Source: CAVVYV01 sp963818205
GTDB lineage: Bacteria > Actinomycetota > Thermoleophilia > Solirubrobacterales > 70-9
Assembly: GCA_963818205.1 (NCBI GenBank)
Contig: CAWFRG010000004.1
Span: 124,001-188,000 of the forward strand
Length of the DNA: 64,000 nt
Direction of reading: 5' to 3'
Shown here: positions 16,031 through 25,384 of the stretch, piece by piece
How positions within the stretch are numbered: the first letter of the stretch is position 1
Layout: every line of letters begins with the position of its first letter
Notes under the pieces: model-generated
Seen by the model: the letters and a program-made list of their open reading frames with translations, nothing else
Told to the model about the DNA's origin: nothing
Databases searched by the model: none
Position numbers and translations under genes: made by a program

Positions 16031-18254
16031 CCTTCTTCTGCGGCTTCGCCGCCTGCCGCTTCGGCGCCTCCTCGGCCTCCTGAGCGGCAGCCTCCGCCTC
16101 CGCCGGAGCGGGCTTCGCCTCCTCCTGTTCCTTCTCGGCGTCCAGCCCCAGCTTCTCGTAGATCTTCCGCTCCAGTTCGGCGCTGAGCTCGGGGTTCTGG
16201 CCCAGGTGCTCCTTTGTGTTGTTGCGGCCCTGACCCAGCCGGGTCTCGCCGTAGGAGAAGAAGGAGCCCGACTTCTGGATCAAATCGTGCTCCAGAGCCA
16301 AATCAAGGATGCAGCCCTCCTTCGAGATCCCGGTCCCGTAGCCGATGTCGAACTCGGCCTGGCGGAACGGGGAGGCGACCTTGTTCTTGACCACCTTCAC
16401 CCGCACCCGGTTGCCGACCGCCTCGGTCCCCTCCTTCAGGGTCTCGATCCGGCGGATGTCGAGCCGCTGGCTCGAATAGAACTTCAGCGCCCGGCCGCCG
16501 GGCTGGGTCTCCGGGCTGTTGTGGACGACCACGTGGTCGACCAGGTAGGTGTGGTTGCCCTCGATCTGGAGATCGAAGCGATCACGCTTCCTGGGTGTCG
16601 GTGGCTTGCGGTACTTGCGGAGAACCTTCATCGGTACTGCTCGCATGCTCGTCCGCGACTTCAACCGCGTCCCATTGAGGTGGGAATCGCTCGTGTCCGG
16701 ATGCCACTGGAATTGCCCTCGGAGATCCGGATGGAGCTTGTAGTCCATCGAAGGGTGAACGTATGGCGCGATCTTCTCCTGGAACTGCTTCGTCCGCTCA
16801 CCGCTGAAGGTCAGGTAACGATTCCCAACTGTGGGTCGGCCCATCCCGAGCTCCTCGATCCTGGCTGCGAGGCGCTCCTTGTCATCACGACTCAAAGTCG
16901 TGTTGGCGATGACAGCCTTCCCATGGCCCCAGCGCTCATAGTGCCCTGAGAACGAGCCGTCATCGCAGTACCAGGCGGCCACGGCTCGTTCGTCCAGCTG
17001 GTCGATCAGCTCGTCACTCACGGTTCTTCCACCGGCCTTCGCATAGACGGCCTCATGGACTTCGGCGAGTTGTTTCATCGGAATCGTGTCGAAGCCGATG
17101 CCGTTGCCGGTCGCCCCGATCTTGTTCGCGAACGGCGCCAGCATCTCGTGCTTCCACTCGCAATACTCACGCTGCTTCTCCCCGTGACCCACCCTGAACG
17201 AGGCGTTGTAGTCAGAGGCGAAGCGAAGTGAGCCGTCGCCAAGGATGCTGCCGAGGATCAGCTTCATCTGGTCTTCGCGCAGGTCGTAATGATTGACCGC
17301 TGTGAGGACTTCGTCCCCCTCCTCGATCTCCTCCGCGGGCTTCTCACCCTCGGGCGTGAAGATCAGGTGGTTAGGGGTGCAGGCGAACTTCCGCTTCCCC
17401 GACCCACCTGCCGCTGCAACTTCGAACTGAAGCCACTCGTCGGTCTCGCCGTTGTTGAAGTACTCGACGATCTTCTTCGGCGAGATCTCGCCGGTCTCAG
17501 GATCCATCGACATCACCTCGACCGGCATCCGCTGGTTGACGATCTTGCCGATCTTCTCGGATGAGCCCGTCCGCCAGCACAACGCGGGCGTCATAGACAG
17601 GCAGCCAAACATGACGCCGATCTTCTCCCGGATCTGGTTGGTGAACAGGCAGATCGTGTTGGCGCGGCTGAGGTTGCCGGCGAGCTTCCGGAGCGCCTGG
17701 GACATCAGGCGGGCCTGGAGGCCGACGTGGGTCTCCCCCATCTGGCCCTCGAGCTCGACCCGCGGGGTGAGCGCGGCGACCGAGTCGATCGCGACCACGT
17801 CGACCGCGCCGGAGCGGACCAGCACGTCGACGATCTCCAGCGCCTGCTCGCCGTAGTCGGGCTGGGAGACGAGCAGCTCCTCGGTGTTGACGCCGATCCG
17901 CCGGGCGTAGGTGGGGTCGAGGGCGTGCTCGGTGTCGATGAAGGCGCAGACGCCGCCGCGCGCCTGGGCCTCGGCGACGATGTGGTAGACGAGGGTCGTC
18001 TTCCCCGAGGACTCGGGGCCGAAGATCTCGACGATCCGCCCGCGCGGCACCCCGCCGACGCCGAGGGCGATGTCGAGCGAGAGGGAGCCGGTCGAGATCG
18101 TCTCCACCTCGATCGCGCTCCGATCGCCGAGCCGCATCAGCGAGCCCTGGCCGAACTCCTTGTCGATCTGGGTCACCGCGGCCTGTAGCGCCTGGTCGCG
18201 CGCCTTCGCGTCCTTCTCGCCGGCCTCTCTCAGGTTGGGCTTTGCGTCTGCCAT
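16023..18254 (-). CDS. recA: RecA recombinase with an intein
   Basis: 743 codons; without the 362-residue intein the protein is 381 residues, normal for RecA. The Walker A GPESSGKTT is at residues 79-87, the DTEHALDP segment near 107, VVAIDSVAALTPR near 153, and the loop 2 region INQIREKIGVMFG-type sequence ends at residue 217, where the intein interrupts before SPETQPGGRALKFY (580 on). The C-terminal tail is Ala/Glu/Lys rich. RecA drives strand exchange and LexA cleavage. The gene follows thpR by seven bases and precedes recX. A GAAC-N4-GTTC palindrome lies 128 bases upstream, inside thpR. Confidence 0.96.
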   Translation of the reverse strand: MADAKPNLREAGEKDAKARDQALQAAVTQIDKEFGQGSLMRLGDRSAIEVETISTGSLSLDIALGVGGVPRGRIVEIFGPESSGKTTLVYHIVAEAQARGGVCAFIDTEHALDPTYARRIGVNTEELLVSQPDYGEQALEIVDVLVRSGAVDVVAIDSVAALTPRVELEGQMGETHVGLQARLMSQALRKLAGNLSRANTICLFTNQIREKIGVMFGCLSMTPALCWRTGSSEKIGKIVNQRMPVEVMSMDPETGEISPKKIVEYFNNGETDEWLQFEVAAAGGSGKRKFACTPNHLIFTPEGEKPAEEIEEGDEVLTAVNHYDLREDQMKLILGSILGDGSLRFASDYNASFRVGHGEKQREYCEWKHEMLAPFANKIGATGNGIGFDTIPMKQLAEVHEAVYAKAGGRTVSDELIDQLDERAVAAWYCDDGSFSGHYERWGHGKAVIANTTLSRDDKERLAARIEELGMGRPTVGNRYLTFSGERTKQFQEKIAPYVHPSMDYKLHPDLRGQFQWHPDTSDSHLNGTRLKSRTSMRAVPMKVLRKYRKPPTPRKRDRFDLQIEGNHTYLVDHVVVHNSPETQPGGRALKFYSSQRLDIRRIETLKEGTEAVGNRVRVKVVKNKVASPFRQAEFDIGYGTGISKEGCILDLALEHDLIQKSGSFFSYGETRLGQGRNNTKEHLGQNPELSAELERKIYEKLGLDAEKEQEEAKPAPAEAEAAAQEAEEAPKRQAAKPQKKAA
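16518..17603 (-). mobile_element. RecA intein with LAGLIDADG homing endonuclease
   Basis: Residues 218-579 of the recA product. It begins with Cys218 (CLSMTPALCW) and ends VDHVVVHN with Ser580 as the next extein residue, the chemistry of a standard splicing intein. Block B is seen in ACTPNHLIF. Two dodecapeptide motifs, LILGSILGDGSL near 332 and VAAWYCDDGSF near 425, mark a LAGLIDADG endonuclease with its acidic residues in place, so it may still home. The insertion point, MFG/SPET, is in the strictly conserved region next to loop 2, so RecA is inactive until splicing. Confidence 0.95.
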
Positions 18255-18261
18255 CTCTGGA

Positions 18262-18876
18262 TCACCTCTCTGTCGTGCTCTCGGCCGGCTTCAAGTCCTT
18301 TACCGCGATCGGGATGTACTCCGCTCCCTGCGGCCTCAGATGGGAGCGATAGAGCGTCAAACGTAAGGCTGAGAACGGACGGAACAGCTGTTCGGGAAGG
18401 GGCCCTGGCCGGCTCTCCACTAGAGCGGTCTTCCGGCTGCCGCGCTTCTCGGGCCTCACCCTGGCGACGGTCAGATGGGGCCAGAAGGGCCGTTTCTCGG
18501 GCTCGTAGAAACGTGCCTCCACCAGCCGCCGCTCGACCTCGGACTGCAGCTCCACCGCTCCATCGGAGGGAGCGTCGAGCGCGAACAGCCGCGGGCGGCG
18601 GCCGCGCGGCACCCCGACCGGCTCGGGGTCGAGCCGGATCTCGGGCGCTCGATCGTCGACCCCGAGCGCCCGCTCGGCGATCCGCTCGATCTCCTTCTCG
18701 GGGTGGTAGCCGAGGAAGACCAGGGTCATGTGGAGCGACTCGGGCTTCACCGGGCGCAGCGCCGGATCGCCGAGGGCCTTGCGCTGCCAGGCGACGATTC
18801 CCTCACGGACCTCCTCGGGCAGATCGAGGGCGACGAAGAGGCGCGCCCGCGGGCTCTTGAGACGCTCCTTGGCCAC
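18262..18876 (-). CDS. thpR: RNA 2',3'-cyclic phosphodiesterase (2'-5' RNA ligase family)
   Basis: 204 residues of the 2H phosphoesterase family. The two HxTx motifs are seen as HMTL near residue 50 and HLTV near 134, and the family start RLFVALDLPEEV is near residue 12. The physiological substrate is unclear in bacteria. It is seven bases upstream of recA on the same strand, so read-through into recA is likely; the 3' part of the gene also holds a LexA-box-like palindrome that may belong to a recA promoter. Confidence 0.9.
   Translation of the reverse strand: MAKERLKSPRARLFVALDLPEEVREGIVAWQRKALGDPALRPVKPESLHMTLVFLGYHPEKEIERIAERALGVDDRAPEIRLDPEPVGVPRGRRPRLFALDAPSDGAVELQSEVERRLVEARFYEPEKRPFWPHLTVARVRPEKRGSRKTALVESRPGPLPEQLFRPFSALRLTLYRSHLRPQGAEYIPIAVKDLKPAESTTER
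18382..18393. promoter_or_regulatory. Candidate LexA (SOS) box for recA inside thpR
   Basis: GAACAGCTGTTC is a perfect 12-base palindrome that matches the actinobacterial/Gram-positive LexA core GAAC-N4-GTTC. It lies 128 bases upstream of the recA start, within thpR codons. A match of this core anywhere in 64 kb is expected about once by chance, so the support is its position in front of recA. I did not search the window exhaustively for others. Confidence 0.5.
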
Positions 18877-18961
18877 GATCCAACGCTACTCACCCCGGCT
18901 TGAGTGGACGCCTCGCGCTTCTCTCCCCCATCCCGCTCGTCCCTCATAGACTCGCTGCGCC

Positions 18962-19834
18962 GTGGAGCGTGCCCTGCCCGAGGTCCCGGGAGTCGAGCAC
19001 CGCTTCGTCAACGCGGGTGGGCTGAGGACCCACGTCGCCGAGGCGGGGTCGGGGCCGCCGCTGCTGCTCGTCCATGGCTGGCCCCAGCACTGGTGGATGT
19101 GGCGAGAGCTGATCGGGCCATTGGCCGAGAGCCACCGGGTGATCTGCCCCGACCTGCGCGGCTTCGGCTGGACCGCGGCCCCACCCGGCGGCTACGACCC
19201 CGAGGTGTTCGCGATGGACCTGATCGCGCTGCTCGACGCCCTCCGGATCGAGGAGCCGGTTGACCTCGCCGGGCACGACTGGGGAGGCTGGACCGGCTTC
19301 GTCGTCTGCCTTCGCCACCCCGAGCGGATCCGCCGCTTCCTCGCGCTCAACATCTATCACCCGTTCATCAGACCGACCCCCCGCGGTTTCCTCGGGCTCT
19401 GGCGCTTCTGGTACCAGTGGGTTCTGGGGTTGCCGGGCCTCGGCCCCGCAGTGATGAGGAGAAGCGCGGTGGCGGAGCCGATCCTGCGCTGGGTCGGCTC
19501 CCGTCAGGCGCCGTGGTCCGAGCAGGAGCTCCAGACGTACACCGATCAGTTTCGTGAGCCCGAGCGCGCCCAGGCGACCACCCTGCTCTACCGCCACGCC
19601 GTCCTCCGCCTGTCGCCCGCGGTGATTCGCGGGCTCTACCGGCAGCTGAGGATGGATGCCCCGACGCTGCTTCTCTTCGGCAGCGCCGACCACGTTCAGG
19701 ACGAGCGACTGCTGCCGGGCTTCCAGCGCAACGCCCCGAACATGACCTTGGAGCTGGTCCAGGGCAGCGGCCACTTCATCGTCGGGGAAAGACCCGGGCT
19801 GGTGCTGGAGCGCGCCCGGGAGCTGTTCGCCTAG
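18962..19834 (+). CDS. Alpha/beta hydrolase, epoxide hydrolase-like
   Basis: 290 residues. The oxyanion motif LLLVHGWPQHWW is near residue 35, and the nucleophile is Asp in LAGHDWGGW near 100, as in epoxide hydrolases and haloalkane dehalogenases. A lid domain rich in Trp and Arg follows (about 135-220), then the acid in FGSADHV and the histidine in GSGHFI. HGWP favours the epoxide hydrolase group. The GTG start is preceded by TAGACT nine bases away (18947-18952) with no ribosome binding site, suggesting a leaderless mRNA. It diverges from thpR. Confidence 0.85.
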   Translation: MERALPEVPGVEHRFVNAGGLRTHVAEAGSGPPLLLVHGWPQHWWMWRELIGPLAESHRVICPDLRGFGWTAAPPGGYDPEVFAMDLIALLDALRIEEPVDLAGHDWGGWTGFVVCLRHPERIRRFLALNIYHPFIRPTPRGFLGLWRFWYQWVLGLPGLGPAVMRRSAVAEPILRWVGSRQAPWSEQELQTYTDQFREPERAQATTLLYRHAVLRLSPAVIRGLYRQLRMDAPTLLLFGSADHVQDERLLPGFQRNAPNMTLELVQGSGHFIVGERPGLVLERARELFA

Positions 19835-19882
19835 CCCCGACCGCGTCCACTGGCCGTGCATGGAAGGATGGATCCGCGCCCG

Positions 19883-20671
19883 ATGGACATCCGCCTCACC
19901 CACATCGGCGGACCAACCGTCCTGATCGAGTTCGGAGGCTGGCGGCTGCTGACCGATCCGACCTTCGATCCACCGGGCCGCAAGTACTCCTTTGGCTGGG
20001 GGACCGGGTCGGTCAAGGAAGCCGGGCCCGCGATTGCCCCCTCCGATCTCGAGCCGATCGACGCCGTGCTGCTCAGCCACGACCACCATGACGACAACCT
20101 CGACGCCGCCGGGCGGGAGTTGTTGCCGTCGGCGGGCGTCGTCGTCACTACCGCCGCCGGCGCGAAGCGCCTGGGGGGCGACGCCCGCGGCCTCCAGCCA
20201 TGGGCGACGACCCAGCTCGAGGCGCCGGGGCGACAGCCGATCGAGATCAGCGCCACGCCGTGCCGTCACGGCCCGCCGCTGAGCCACCCGATCGTCGGCG
20301 ACGTGATCGGCTTCGCGCTTCGCTGGGACAGCCAGGAGCACGGCGTGCTCTGGATCTCGGGCGACACGGTCCTGTATGACGGCGTGCGCGAGGTCGCCGA
20401 GCGCCTCGAGGTCGATACCGCGCTTCTCCACCTCGGAGGCGTCCGGTTCCCGATCTCGGGGCCGATCCACTACACGATGACCGCGCACCAAGCCGTGGAG
20501 CTGCTCAGTCTCGTTCGCCCGCGCACCGCGATCCCGATCCACTACGAGGGGTGGAAGCACTTCCGCGAGGGCCGAGAGGCGATCGAGCGCGAGCTCGCCG
20601 GTGCCCCGGACGACGTCCGCCAGATGATCCGGTGGTTGCCGATCGGCGTGCCGACCGAACTCAGCGATTAG
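19883..20671 (+). CDS. MBL-fold metal-dependent hydrolase (UlaG-like)
   Basis: About 262 residues of the metallo-beta-lactamase fold. Metal ligands are in LLSHDHHDDN near residue 65, CRHGPPLSHP near 128, the aspartate in WISGDTVLY and the histidine in AIPIHYEGW. Proteins of this group include L-ascorbate-6-phosphate lactonase and phospholipase D-like enzymes; the substrate here is unknown. I use the ATG at 19883, where similarity begins (MDIRLTHIGGPTVLIEF); earlier in-frame starts exist at 19868 (ATG) and 19856 (GTG). It converges with cinA, leaving nine bases between the true stops. Confidence 0.82.
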   Translation: MDIRLTHIGGPTVLIEFGGWRLLTDPTFDPPGRKYSFGWGTGSVKEAGPAIAPSDLEPIDAVLLSHDHHDDNLDAAGRELLPSAGVVVTTAAGAKRLGGDARGLQPWATTQLEAPGRQPIEISATPCRHGPPLSHPIVGDVIGFALRWDSQEHGVLWISGDTVLYDGVREVAERLEVDTALLHLGGVRFPISGPIHYTMTAHQAVELLSLVRPRTAIPIHYEGWKHFREGREAIERELAGAPDDVRQMIRWLPIGVPTELSD

Positions 20672-20680
20672 CCAGACGGC

Positions 20681-21986
20681 TCATCTCGGCGGCTCGCGAC
20701 CCTCCAGCAGAAAGCGGATCAGGTGGAGGGCGACGGTCGCGGCGCGCGCCCTGATCTCGCCACGATCTCCCGGCAGGACCAGGTCGCGCGGCAACAGCTC
20801 GCCCTGTCGCGCTCTTCGCGCAGAAGCAGACGTAGCCGACCGGCTTATCCTCGGTGCCGCCGTCCGGGCCGGCGATCCCGGTCACCGAGCAGGCGAAGTC
20901 GGCGCTGAAGCGCTCGATCGCGCCGTCGGCCATCGCCTCGGCGACCTCGGGCGAGACGGCGCCGTGGCGTTCGATCAGCCCCGGATCCACCCCGAGCAGC
21001 GCCGACTTCGACTCGTCCGAGTAGGCGACGACGCCGCCGCGAAACCACTGCGAGGCGCCGGGCCGCTCGGTCAGCCGGGCCGCGAGCAGCCCCGCGGTGC
21101 AGGATTCGGCCACCGCCAGCGTCCGCCCCGCCAGCAACCGCGCCACCACCTCCTCGATCGCCTCGCCGCTTTCGCTATAGGTGAAGCGCCCGAGGCGCTC
21201 GGCGAGGCCGGCCCTCAGCGCCTCCACGGTTCCCTCCGCGCCCGACCGGCTCCGGACGTCGGTGACCAGCTCGCCGCCCCGTAGGCAGGTGGTTATCTCG
21301 AGCGCGCCCAGATCGGTGTCTTCCTGGATCTCGCGCAGGCTCTTCGCCAGCTCGGACTCGGGGATCCCGAACATCCGGATCGACATCGTCCGGAAGGGCT
21401 CGGCGCCGCCGAGCACCGCCCGCGCCGCCTCGGTCGCCACCGCCTTCGGCCACATCTCCTTCAGCTCCCGCGGCGGCCCCGGGAGCACAATCACCACTTG
21501 CCCGTCGGCGGGCACCACCAGGCCGGGCGCGGTGCCGGCGGGATCGATCGCGGTCGCTCCCTCGGGGACCATCGCCTGCTTCCGGTTCGCGTCGCGCACC
21601 GCCTCCGGGTCGAAGCGCAGGCGCCGGGCGAACCGGGAGATGATCTCGCCGATTCGCTTCTCCATCCTCTCGTCGAGGACCAGCTCGCGGCCGGCGAAGC
21701 GGCCGACGACCTCGGCGGTGAGGTCGTCGGCGGTCGGCCCGAGCCCGCCGCTGGTGACGATCAGGTCCACCCCCTCCTCGCGCATGTAGCGAAGGCCGCC
21801 CTCGAGGTCCTCGGGGCGGTCGCCGACGGTGAGAATCTGCGCGACCTCGACACCCAGCTCCGCCAGCCGCTCGGATACCCAGGGCCCATTGCGGTCGGTG
21901 ATAGATCCGTTGATCACCTCGGTGCCGGTGACCAGGATTCCTGCGCGCACAACTCGGCCGCGCTCGCTTCGCTCGCCCTCGCTCAC
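20681..21986 (-). CDS. cinA: CinA-like competence/damage-inducible protein, frameshifted near its end
   Basis: The N-terminal MoaB/MogA-like domain (VTGTEVINGSITDRNG, TSGGLGPTADDLT, PGPPRELKEM) and the C-terminal CinA/PncC nicotinamide-nucleotide amidase domain (VAESCTAGLLAARLT, GIAGPDGGTEDKPVGYV) are present. After GYVCFCAKSA the frame breaks at about 20800-20815. The expected ending, RDLVLPGDRGEIRARA then TVALHLIRFLLEG, continues in another frame to a stop at 20681. In the unshifted frame the protein would run on with an unrelated arginine-rich tail to 20661 and overlap the convergent gene. A one-base indel restores a normal CinA of about 430 residues. Confidence 0.88.
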
Positions 21987-22021
21987 GGGGTCACATTCTC
22001 CCGACCCCGGGATGCGGATGG

Positions 22022-24616
22022 CTAGTCGGGCAGCTCGGCCAGCTCGCCGGTGTCGCCGCCGCCCTGGCCGGGGGCTTCGGCGGGCGGGCCCGAGGCGTCG
22101 GCAGGCGGCTCCCCGGCTCCCGTGCCGAGCACCCGCGGCAGGTCGCCGATCCCGACCAGCACCTGGCGGGGCTTCGAGCCCTCGTAGCCGGAGATGATCC
22201 CGCGCCGCTCGAGCATGTCGATCAGCCGGCCGGCGCGGGTGTAACCGACCCGCAGCCGGCGCTGGATCATCGAGACCGAGGCGGTGCCGCTCTCGACCAC
22301 CACCTGCGCCGCCTGGTCGAGCAGGTCGTCCTGATCGGGGTCGAAGTCGTCCTCGCCGGCCCCCTCCTCGGGCGTGGGCTCACGGGCCTCCAGCAGCTCC
22401 TCGGCGAACTCGGGCTCGCCTTGCTGAGACCAGTGCGAGGTGATCCGGGCGATCTCCTCCTCGGTGACGAAGGCGCCCTGGATCCGCTGGAGCTTCGAGG
22501 TGCCGGCCGGCCGGAAGAGCATGTCGCCCTGGCCGAGCAGCGCCTCGGCACCGCCCTGGTCGAGGATCACCCGCGAATCGACCTGCGAGGAGACGGCGAA
22601 TGCGATTCGGGCCGGGATGTTGACCTTGATCGTGCCAGTGATGATGTCGGTGGAGGGGCGCTGCGTCGCCAGCAGCAGGTGGATGCCCACCGCCCGCGAC
22701 TTCTGGGCGAGGCGGATGATCGCGTCCTCGACCTCGGCCGGGGCGATCATCATCAGGTCGGCGAGCTCGTCGATCACGCAGAGGATGTGCGGCAGCGGCG
22801 GCTCGCCGGACTTCTCCCGGGCCCGGTTGAGCTCGCTGAGGTTGCGGGCGCGGGCCTCCCCCATCACCGCGTAGCGGCTCTCCATCTCGGCGATCAGGTT
22901 GTTGAGCACGTTGGCGGCGAGCCGCGGCGAGGTCACCACCGGGGTCAGCAGGTGGGGGATGTTCTCGTAGTGATTGAGCTCGACCCGCTTCGGGTCGACC
23001 AGGACCAGGCGGACCTCGTTTGGCGACGCGTGCAGGAGGATCGAGCTGAGGATCGCGTTGATGCTGCCGGACTTGCCGGAGCCGGTGGTGCCGGCGACCA
23101 GGGCGTGGGGCATCTTCTGAAGGTCGGTCCAGACGGCGTGTCCCGCGATGTCCTTGCCCAGCCACGCGACCAGCGGGGTGGCGCCCTGCGGCCGGCCTGC
23201 GTAGATGTCGCCGAGGCGCACCAGCCGGCGGCGCTGGTTCGGCACCTCGACCCCGACGGCCTGCTTGCCCGGGATCGGCGCCAGGATCCGGATGTCGGTG
23301 GAGGCGAGAGCGTAGGCGAGGTCGTCCTTGAGCTGCGAGATCTTCGCCACCTTGGTCCCCGGCGCCAGGCGGAGCTCGTAGCGGCTCACGTGGGGCCCGA
23401 CGACGGTGCCGACGATCTGGGCCTCGATCCCAAAGTGGCCGAGCGCCTCCAGCAGCGTCCTCCCCACCGCCTGGTGGTCCTTCGTGTCGGGGCCCTTGTC
23501 GGGCTTCCCGCGCTCGAGCACCCGCTCGGCGACCGGTGGCGCGTAGTCGATCTCATCGGACTCGGTGACCGCGGAGCGCTTCTCCCCCATCGGGGTTCGC
23601 TCGACCTCGCCATCACCACCATCTACTCGGATCTCGCTCCCCCGGTCCTCCGCGATATCGGGTTCATGTTCCGACGCCCTGGCGACCCTGATCGTCTCCT
23701 CGGTTACGGGGCCGTCGGAGTCCACGTCGGCGACCCGCACGGTCTCGTCGAAGTTGGCGACGGACGACTCCTCCGGCTGAGCCCCGCCAGGCTCGCCCTC
23801 CCTGATCACCGGCTCGTCGTCGAGCGGCTCCGGCGGGCCGAAGATCGGGTCGGTGTCGACGGGATCGGTGTGGAGCAGGTCCGGGTCGGTGTTGATCCGG
23901 CTCTCCTTGATCGCGGTGGCGAAGCCGACGGTGCCGCGCTTCGCCCGCTCGAAGCCCCGGTGACCCGCCGAGATCATGTCCGAGACAGAGCGTCCGCAGA
24001 CCAACAGCAGCCCCGAGAGCAGCAGCAGGACGGCGATGATGTGAGCGCCGATCCGCTGGAAGAGGGTGGTCGAAGCCCAGTAGAGGACCTCGCCGAGGCC
24101 GCCGCCGTGGTCGGGGAAGAAGGCAGGATCGAAGAGCTCGGCGCGGGTGCCACCCGGAGCCAGGCCGGCGGTCTGCGCCGCCAGTGCCAGCAGCAGGCCC
24201 GCAACGATCGCCGCAACCCCGACGGCGACCGAGCGGGGCGACGGCAGCAGCGGGCGGAGAATCAGCCCGAGGCCGGCGAGGCCGAGGCCGACCGGCGCCA
24301 CCACCGCGCCCGCGCCGACCGCGTACTCGAGCGCGGTCTCGGCGCCGGTGCCGACCGCGCCTCCGTTCCAGCCCAGGTAGAGGACGTAGCCGAGGTAGAC
24401 GGCGAGGGCGATGCAGCCGAGCCCGGCGAGATCGAGACGGCGCTGGAGCATCTCGGGCGACCTCGGTCGCCGCCGTCCGCGCCCGCGGGCAGGCCGGCGA
24501 CCTCGCTGGCCCCCGCTCGCGGGTCGCCGCTTGCGCCGAGGCGGCGGTTTCCGCTCCGGCGCGCCAAAAATCCGGTCTGCAAGCATCCGCCCAAGCTTCG
24601 ACGCGGGCAATAACAC
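22022..24616 (-). CDS. ftsK: DNA translocase FtsK/SpoIIIE
   Basis: 864 residues. A basic N-terminal segment is followed by four or five membrane helices (about 62-235), an acidic variable linker (about 250-370), the alpha/beta motor with Walker A GTTGSGKSGS and the acidic ERELADLMM-type segment VIDELADLMM, and a C-terminal gamma winged helix (SMIQRRLRVGYTRAGRLIDM). FtsK pumps chromosome ends through the division septum and activates dimer resolution at dif. The C-terminal extension after the gamma domain is Gly/Pro/Ala rich. It lies 36 bases upstream of cinA. Confidence 0.95.
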   Translation of the reverse strand: MLLPASKLGRMLADRIFGAPERKPPPRRKRRPASGGQRGRRPARGRGRRRPRSPEMLQRRLDLAGLGCIALAVYLGYVLYLGWNGGAVGTGAETALEYAVGAGAVVAPVGLGLAGLGLILRPLLPSPRSVAVGVAAIVAGLLLALAAQTAGLAPGGTRAELFDPAFFPDHGGGLGEVLYWASTTLFQRIGAHIIAVLLLLSGLLLVCGRSVSDMISAGHRGFERAKRGTVGFATAIKESRINTDPDLLHTDPVDTDPIFGPPEPLDDEPVIREGEPGGAQPEESSVANFDETVRVADVDSDGPVTEETIRVARASEHEPDIAEDRGSEIRVDGGDGEVERTPMGEKRSAVTESDEIDYAPPVAERVLERGKPDKGPDTKDHQAVGRTLLEALGHFGIEAQIVGTVVGPHVSRYELRLAPGTKVAKISQLKDDLAYALASTDIRILAPIPGKQAVGVEVPNQRRRLVRLGDIYAGRPQGATPLVAWLGKDIAGHAVWTDLQKMPHALVAGTTGSGKSGSINAILSSILLHASPNEVRLVLVDPKRVELNHYENIPHLLTPVVTSPRLAANVLNNLIAEMESRYAVMGEARARNLSELNRAREKSGEPPLPHILCVIDELADLMMIAPAEVEDAIIRLAQKSRAVGIHLLLATQRPSTDIITGTIKVNIPARIAFAVSSQVDSRVILDQGGAEALLGQGDMLFRPAGTSKLQRIQGAFVTEEEIARITSHWSQQGEPEFAEELLEAREPTPEEGAGEDDFDPDQDDLLDQAAQVVVESGTASVSMIQRRLRVGYTRAGRLIDMLERRGIISGYEGSKPRQVLVGIGDLPRVLGTGAGEPPADASGPPAEAPGQGGGDTGELAELPD

Positions 24617-24688
24617 CCCTTCCGCCTGCCTAAAGCCAGGCTCAAAGATCCGCTCCAGGCCTCAGATCCGGGTCTACCCTTGAAGGTG

Positions 24689-25384
24689 ATGCCCGAGCAA
24701 GCAACAGCCTCCGCACGAGTCCTGGTTGTCGAGGACGACGCGGCGATCGCCGACGTCCTTCGACGCTCCCTGCGCGCTGAAGGGCACGAGGTCCGCAGCG
24801 CCGAAGATGGCGCCGAGGCGCTGACCGCCGCCGAGCAATTCGTCCCCGACCTGGTCGTGCTCGACCTCGGCCTCCCCCGCCTCGACGGGATCGAGGTGCT
24901 GCGGCGCCTGCGGGCGGAGAGCGACGTCCCGGTCCTCATCCTCACCGCCCGCACCGAGACCGGCGACCGCGTCGAGGGCCTCGACAGCGGCGCCGACGAC
25001 TACCTGCCGAAGCCGTTCGAGCGCGCCGAGCTACTCGCCCGGATCAGGGCACTGCTGCGGCGCCGGCCCCCGCGGGGCAGCGCCTCGATCGTGGTCGGCG
25101 ACCTCCAGCTCAACCCGGACACCCGGGAGGTGAAGCGCGCCGGGCGCGAAATCGAGCTCACCAACCGGGAGTTCGAGCTGCTCGAGTACCTGGCGCGCAA
25201 CCAGAAGCTGGTCGTCTCTCGCGAGCGCCTGCTCGAGGACGTATGGGGTTACGACCCCTTCGAGCAGACGAACACGATCGACGTCTTCATCTCCAACCTG
25301 CGCCGCAAGCTCGAGGCGGGTGGCGAGCCGCGGCTGCTGCACACCAAGCGCGGCGCCGGCTACGTGCTGAAAGCGGACGGGTGA
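24689..25384 (+). CDS. OmpR-family response regulator
   Basis: About 231 residues: receiver domain (acidic pair in VVEDDAA, phosphorylated Asp59 in LVVLDLGLPRLDG, LTART switch residue, conserved Lys in LPKPFER) and a C-terminal winged helix (ELTNREFELLEYLARN, DVFISNLRRKLE, HTKRGAGYVL). It resembles MprA-like regulators of envelope stress, but the regulon cannot be read here. I use the ATG at 24689; a TTG at 24680 is in frame. TACCCT at 24675-24680 is a possible -10. Its stop overlaps the kinase start as GTGA. Confidence 0.9.
   Translation: MPEQATASARVLVVEDDAAIADVLRRSLRAEGHEVRSAEDGAEALTAAEQFVPDLVVLDLGLPRLDGIEVLRRLRAESDVPVLILTARTETGDRVEGLDSGADDYLPKPFERAELLARIRALLRRRPPRGSASIVVGDLQLNPDTREVKRAGREIELTNREFELLEYLARNQKLVVSRERLLEDVWGYDPFEQTNTIDVFISNLRRKLEAGGEPRLLHTKRGAGYVLKADG

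Noticed and set aside
22421..24613. A 730-codon plus-strand open frame opposite ftsK
   Set aside because: An antisense shadow; the minus strand has clear FtsK motifs throughout.
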